Source of the DNA: Artemia franciscana
Taxonomy: Eukaryota > Arthropoda > Branchiopoda > Anostraca > Artemiidae
Direction of reading: 5' to 3'
NCBI RefSeq assembly: GCF_032884065.1
Contig: NC_088873.1
Location: 2,840,563 to 2,904,562 of the forward strand
Length of the DNA stretch: 64,000 bases
Below, piece by piece: positions 59,330 to 64,000 of this stretch. Both the position numbers and the translations under genes were made by a program. The stretch's first letter is position 1, and the number at the start of each line of letters is the position of its first letter. The notes beneath the pieces were generated by a model. The model worked only from the letters and a program-made list of their open reading frames with translations, was not told the DNA's origin and did no database searches.

Positions 59330-61165
59330 AATTAAATCAGTTTAAAATTTTAAAACTCCTCAAACTATTAAACGACTAAGAAGAATTTTAGGATTAATGA
59401 GCTATTTTTGAAAATAGATAAGAAATTACGCACAGATAGCGAAACCACTAACTAATCTTACCAGAGGAAATTCACATAAAATTGCTTGGTAAAAAAAAGC
59501 CCAAGACTCCTTAGACTACCTCAAAAAGCCACTCATTTCAGAAATTATCTTATCATTACCAGATTTCCAAGCAGGGCAGTTCGTTGTTACAGCAGATGCC
59601 TCAACCAGGGGAATTGGTGCAAACCTTTCCCAAGTAATAAACGGAGAAGAAAAAGTTATAGCGTACGTTTCTTGTACTCTCCCGGAGAAAGCAATTACTC
59701 AGCTACCCAGCTTGAATTATTGTCGGTTATACACCACCTAGACAAGTTTCGACACTATCTAGTGGGAGGAAAGTTTAAACTACGATCTGACCATAAAACC
59801 CTGCAATATTTACAGACTTTCAAAAAGCCCACGGGAAAATTAGCAAGATGGATCCTAAAAATCCAAGATTCAGATTGTGAATTTGAATACCTTAAGGGAA
59901 AACAAAATACCCCATGTGACAATCTAAAGATATTTCCGGAAGATACTCCTTTGGAAAATAAAACTGAAGAAGTTGTGGCAATAAAGACAAAAAATGCCCC
60001 CAAAAAGAAAAAATTAAAAATAAAAACCGATAATCCTGTCAAGAAAGAAAACAATGACAGTCTACTTCCATTAAATAATATAAAATTATGTCAAAATAAA
60101 CACAAAATACATGCTGCGCTAATAGATTATTTCTGGTACGATGAAGAACTACCTGACACTCTAAATTCTGTCAAAAAAGAAATTGACAATTTCTACCATG
60201 ATTTAGATGAAAAAATATTGTCTAGAATTGTGCCTGATGATAAAAATAGGAACCAAACTTCTATAATTCAAGTTTTCCCCCAATGTCTAGAAAACCGAGC
60301 AATCGAATTTTTTCATTCAGAAATAGGCGGACACTTAGGAATAGATGAAAACTTCCATAAACTAAAGCAGTATTTTTTTGTTACATCAACCTTAGCAAAG
60401 CTGAAAAATTGTGTAAATAGTTGTAAAATATGTAACCTTAGGAAAAACCCGCAGAGTTACCCTAATCCAGAAATGGGAAGAACCCCCATAGCCAGGTTTC
60501 ATTTTGACATATTTTTTTTTTGATTTGTATGGTACTAGCGGTGGATTACCCACATTAAACAAAGGACATACTTGCGTACTTTCAGTAACAGATAATTTTT
60601 CTGGCTTTGCGTTTGCTAAACCGTTAAAAAACCAAAGTGCACATACCACGAGCAAAGCATTCGCTAAAATATTTCTTAATTTTGGAATCCAAAATATTGT
60701 ATTGTCTGATAATGGAATTAATTTCGTCTTTAAAGTAACCAAAAATTTAATATCATTTCTCCACATAAATAAATTAGTAACAACCCCTTACCACCCTCAA
60801 GGCAATGGTGGAATTAAGAAAAGACATAAGCTATTTTTTAACATTTTAGGAATTTACACAAAAGATGATAGAAGGGATTTGCACGAAACCCTACCCTATT
60901 TAAAAAATGTTATTAATACAGTTTTCTCCCTAGTGATACGTGATAACCCATTTTATATGTTATTGGGACAAGATTTTCGAATCCCGTACGATGAAATTTT
61001 AGAGTCAAGGCAATGCTATAATGATTCCGTAGATTATAAACCAGAATTTATTCATAGAATGAGAGGAACTTATAAACTTGTAAAACAAGAAATCAAAAAA
61101 TTTAAAATTAAACAAGAAGCCAAAAATATTCAAAATATTAAAGGAAAACTTTTTTTTCATTAGGA
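59330..61165 (+). mobile_element. Ty3/Gypsy-type pol remnant (RT end, RNase H, integrase)
   Basis: It begins with the RT thumb/connection (RILGLMSYF, AKPLTNLTRGNS at about 59370-59470), then RNase H with Asp in VTADAS (59588), Glu in ATQLELLSVI and Asp in LRSDHKTL in a shifted frame (59486-60523). The integrase zinc-binding region has His, His, Cys and Cys in FFHSEIGGHLG and VNSCKICNL (about 60310-60440). The core follows (60504-61163) with VTDNFSGF and VLSDNGINF, but the expected catalytic Glu in the HPQGNG block is replaced (GGIKKRH). No LTR, gag or protease was identified, so it is a truncated copy nested in the inverted-repeat structure. Confidence 0.72.
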
Positions 61166-61260
61166 GATTGTGTTTACTTGAAAAGTGAAACAAAATCTGA
61201 CCGCATAAGCTCTCTGATCATTATTTGGGAATTTTAAAGAACAATCAAAAAGTATGACAA

Positions 61261-61350
61261 TAATATAACATTTAAATGTTATATAACATTTATATAACAT
61301 TTAATATAACATTTAATATAACATTTAACATTTAAACAATAATAAAACCC
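61261..61350. repeat. Short tandem repeat (ATAACATTTA type)
   Basis: Around seven imperfect copies of an 8-12 base unit lie between the pol fragment and the downstream open frame. No function is apparent. Confidence 0.75.
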
Positions 61351-61390
61351 AAAATCTGAAATTAACCTCAATCACATCAATTGTATTAAA

Positions 61391-62500
61391 ATGGCGAAAT
61401 TCATAAAAACATGGACCCAGTGCCCAAGGACATCGGACTCCTCCAATGATGAAAATAAACCACCGCAATCAAGACCGAGGGAACTTAAACCTTTTAATTT
61501 TAAACAAGGGTATTTTGAAAAGAGTAGTGATGAAGAAAAATTCCACGAATTTCTGATAATGACGAATATGGTTACCCCCAAAGATAGTACCCCTAACACG
61601 CAAAAACACAAAGAAACTGACTCATTTTCAAGTTGAAGAATCGGAAGGATTGGACTATATGATGTTTCCAAAAGCCCAATTTTTCCCCGATAGAATCTCA
61701 ACTCCTTGCCCCCCAAAATGTTTCCCCGACGATATGGTACCCCCTATCATGCCTATAGAAAGACCTCTTACATTATATGCTGAGTTAAATAAGGCTGTAC
61801 AGACTCCCAGAGACCAAAAGTCAGAACAGGTTAATCAGCCCCCAAGAAAAACATTGCGAGAAGCCATGGATCTTATTAATTACTCTATAAGAACTAGACA
61901 AAGTATATTTGAAGCAAACCCGGTCACCAGTGAGCAACAAATCACCACATAACAATATCAAATCAAAACCAAAGGACTGGGTATCTTGGAAGGAAACTGC
62001 GATGCAATCAAGTCGCGATCCCCCTGAGGATATGGCTTTTAAACAATGAGACATCCTAAGAAAAAATTTGACTCCTCCCCAAGCTCCCAAGAATCCTTCA
62101 ACTCTCCCGAGCCGAGAAATCAACAAGAATAATTGATTAGCAGACCCTCTACTTCCTGTGGAGAAGAAATTTCTGAAAGTCAAGCTGGGTCAACACCAAA
62201 ATCCCAAACGTCTTCCTCCAAAGAACTAGATACTAAATCTACAAGTAAAAGTTCTTCAGAAACTGAAAGTGAGTCAGATACAGAAGCGCTCAAGGATTAA
62301 CAAAGAGCAAAGCCTCAAAGCGCTACCTAGTAGGCCAAGAAGGCACAACTAAAAGGTTAAAAATTCCTAAGGAAACAATATAAGAAATTCAACTTAATAT
62401 CGCTAGCAAAACCAAAAAAGAGACCCTCAAGAAAAAGAGGAAAAGTAACAATTAAGTCAAGCCGAGTAGTCAAAAAGCCAGATAAATTAGAATATCAATA
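61391..62500 (+). CDS. Downstream ORF of the Gypsy-type element, product unknown
   Basis: Two abutting frames (61391-61636 and 61650-61952) and further decayed text to about 62500 look like one broken reading unit. The protein is hydrophilic and proline-rich (EGLDYMMFPKAQFF, PPKCFPDDMVPP, RKTLREAMDLINYS), followed in another frame by a Ser/Glu-rich acidic stretch and a Lys/Arg-rich tail (PSRKRGKVTIKSSR). There is no signal peptide, membrane segment or zinc knuckle, so neither an envelope nor a normal gag is supported. It might be a third ORF of the retroelement. Confidence 0.4.
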
Positions 62501-62889
62501 AGCAATATATTACCCAGGAGTAAAATGAGTAAATCATTTACTTATAAGATAAAATACCTCTGCAAGAAAATTTTTTAAATCACCAAAGAATAATTCCGTG
62601 ATAAAAGATCGCTAAAATAAGTACTTTTAAAGACCACTGTGCAAAAAGCTCACATGCAGAAAATTGGCCAACTTTTTCAACTAACCTAACCAATATTTTA
62701 AGCAAGTTCCATCAATAACTCATAACGTACTAAAAAGAATCTTCGTATCATCTTGCTAACAAAAAATATTTGGATTTTTAATGAAATTTCGTCCAATTTC
62801 TTGGGTGCTATTTCTTCATGGCAAACCAATGCAATAATAACCCCCCTCCCCACGTAACAGTGGCGCGACCTGTAGGATGGTTCCTTTGA
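62501..62889. other. Short interval between the Gypsy-type relic and the right arm, nothing recognised
   Basis: AT-rich sequence with no open frame. A TGGCGCGACCTG phrase at about 62862 is discussed among rejected items. Confidence 0.4.
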
Positions 62890-63805
62890 TTCATGTTAGA
62901 ACTGTCAGCAATTCTTCCTAACTCAAAAAATATATCTTTACATACAAAGTGTTACAAGCTTTTTGTTACTTCTCTACATCTTTTTTTCGTAACCCTAAAA
63001 TTGTTTAGCACATTCTCAAATTTTTTTTACCCATCTTTCTTGAAATCTCTCCTTCCCATTAATTCTGGCCTTGTTATTAACTTTAACTAAAACAACTACA
63101 CATTGACTGTTCCCCCTCAACTTTTAACATGTCAGAAAAAATTACCATTATCCTTTTTTGCTGTATCTTCTTCATCCTCGTTATTTTTTTATCCATTACT
63201 TGTACTTCCACCTCCTTAGTTTATTGTTTAATGGCCCTGTACTTTTTTTATTTATCTTATTTTCATATGATTTGTTACTTAAATAATTCTAAAATATTAA
63301 GCAAAAATAATTCTTAGTACTGAGCTACTTTCCACGTACTGTCTTATAGCTTCAATTCGGAGAGAGTCAAGACTTTTCTTTTTTTCCTAAACTCTTCAAA
63401 ACAATTTACTTAATATTTTCATTAAAAATTAAACCAATAATATTTTTCTTTAGATTTTGAAAAAAAAACTGGGATTCCTATTGTTAATTTTCTGGCTAAC
63501 TCTGAGGTGATACCACTGATCCTACTTATACTATATCTCTTACTATTAGTTCGTTATACTAGTTCGGGGTTCAGTGTTTTTACCCCTCACTCAATTCTTT
63601 TAAAATCAATATTATTTTAGTATGAATAATCCTGCAAGACGACGATTAGTTTTGTTAAGGAATGATTTTAGGTATGTCTAATGAAAATGAGTAGACACAA
63701 ATCAATGCTTAGGCACCCTCCACAAAGTTAACAGATAGGAAAGGGGAGCAATTACCACTGGCAGATCCTTTCATATGGAGGATCATTTTTCGTTTTAAGT
63801 TTTAA
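62890..63805 (-). repeat. Right arm of the 920-bp inverted repeat pair
   Basis: Reverse complement of 50485-51425 over essentially its full length, with matching outer end (the TTCGTTTTAAGTTTTAAT motif at about 63790) and matching inner end (a shared GCTGACAGTTCWAACA box). Small indels but no large gaps were seen. The open frames within are low-complexity. Confidence 0.8.
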
Positions 63806-64000
63806 TAATCCTGGTTATTTTGGGAATTTGGTTTCACAAATTGGCCAGTCAGTAGCGTTAATCATTTAGTTCTTAGGACCTCTGGTCCCTTTCTGTGTTG
63901 CGAAAATCGCAAAAGTAAAACATATAGTTTTTCCAGGAATAGCACTGCCTTTTTTTGCCGTTTGGAATAACAAGACATTTGGATAGAAAGTTTCAATTTG
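63806..64000. other. Right flank, nothing recognised
   Basis: Too short to interpret; no open frame or repeat seen. Confidence 0.4.

Noticed and set aside
62862..62880. TGGCGCGACCTG phrase as a possible retroviral-type primer-binding site
   Set aside because: No LTR end beside it, no gag-pol following it, and no confident tRNA match.

Overview
The window is animal nuclear DNA: very AT-rich, intron-containing and packed with decayed transposable elements. Several features point to an arthropod, possibly a crustacean: a GT49 glycosyltransferase of the kind annotated in arthropods as beta-1,4-glucuronyltransferase, Penelope-like elements with GIY-YIG domains, RTE-like LINEs, a Helitron relic and a Polinton-like relic. 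The species cannot be fixed from sequence alone. No bacterial operon, CRISPR array, rRNA or tRNA was recognised.

Only one convincing host gene is present. It is a three-exon, plus-strand gene (coding exons 2771-3667, 7573-7815 and 31113-31310, all phase 0, GT-AG introns) for a 445-residue type II membrane glycosyltransferase of family GT49 (B4GAT1-like). Intron 1 is 3.9 kb and contains a degenerate tandem repeat of about 120 bp. Intron 2 is 23.3 kb and holds a CR1/L2-like LINE (about 8.84-10.86 kb, minus), TAG-rich microsatellites (12.7-13.5 kb), a Penelope-like element (13.9-15.2 kb, minus), a perfect 287-bp tandem duplication (15.69-16.26 kb), an isolated Penelope-like tail (18.66 kb), a Penelope-like element in the classic inverted-partial-copy plus longer-copy arrangement (21.6-25.65 kb), and an RTE-like LINE with an internal 504-bp tandem duplication (25.87-29.26 kb).

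Downstream of the gene (31.4-50 kb) I find only mobile and repetitive DNA: an unclassified repeat family in two opposite copies (32.1-34.1 and 39.8-41.6 kb, the second carrying a near-perfect foldback), a third Penelope-like element (34.1-35.7 kb), a second RTE-like LINE (37.6-38.8 kb, minus), a LINE RT fragment (42.4-43.95 kb, minus), a Helitron-like relic with a minisatellite followed by about 500 bp of TA dinucleotide repeat (43.9-45.4 kb), and a nearly complete LINE with ORF1, endonuclease and RT (45.7-49.5 kb).

The last 13 kb is the most unusual part. Inverted arms of about 920 bp (50.49-51.43 and 62.89-63.81 kb) bracket remnants of Polinton/Maverick genes (a packaging ATPase with a broken P-loop, and a retroviral-type integrase). 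A Penelope-like element (52.7-54.15 kb) and a Ty3/Gypsy-type pol with an unexplained downstream ORF (59.3-62.5 kb) appear to be nested inside. All mobile-element genes here carry stops or frameshifts and look dead.
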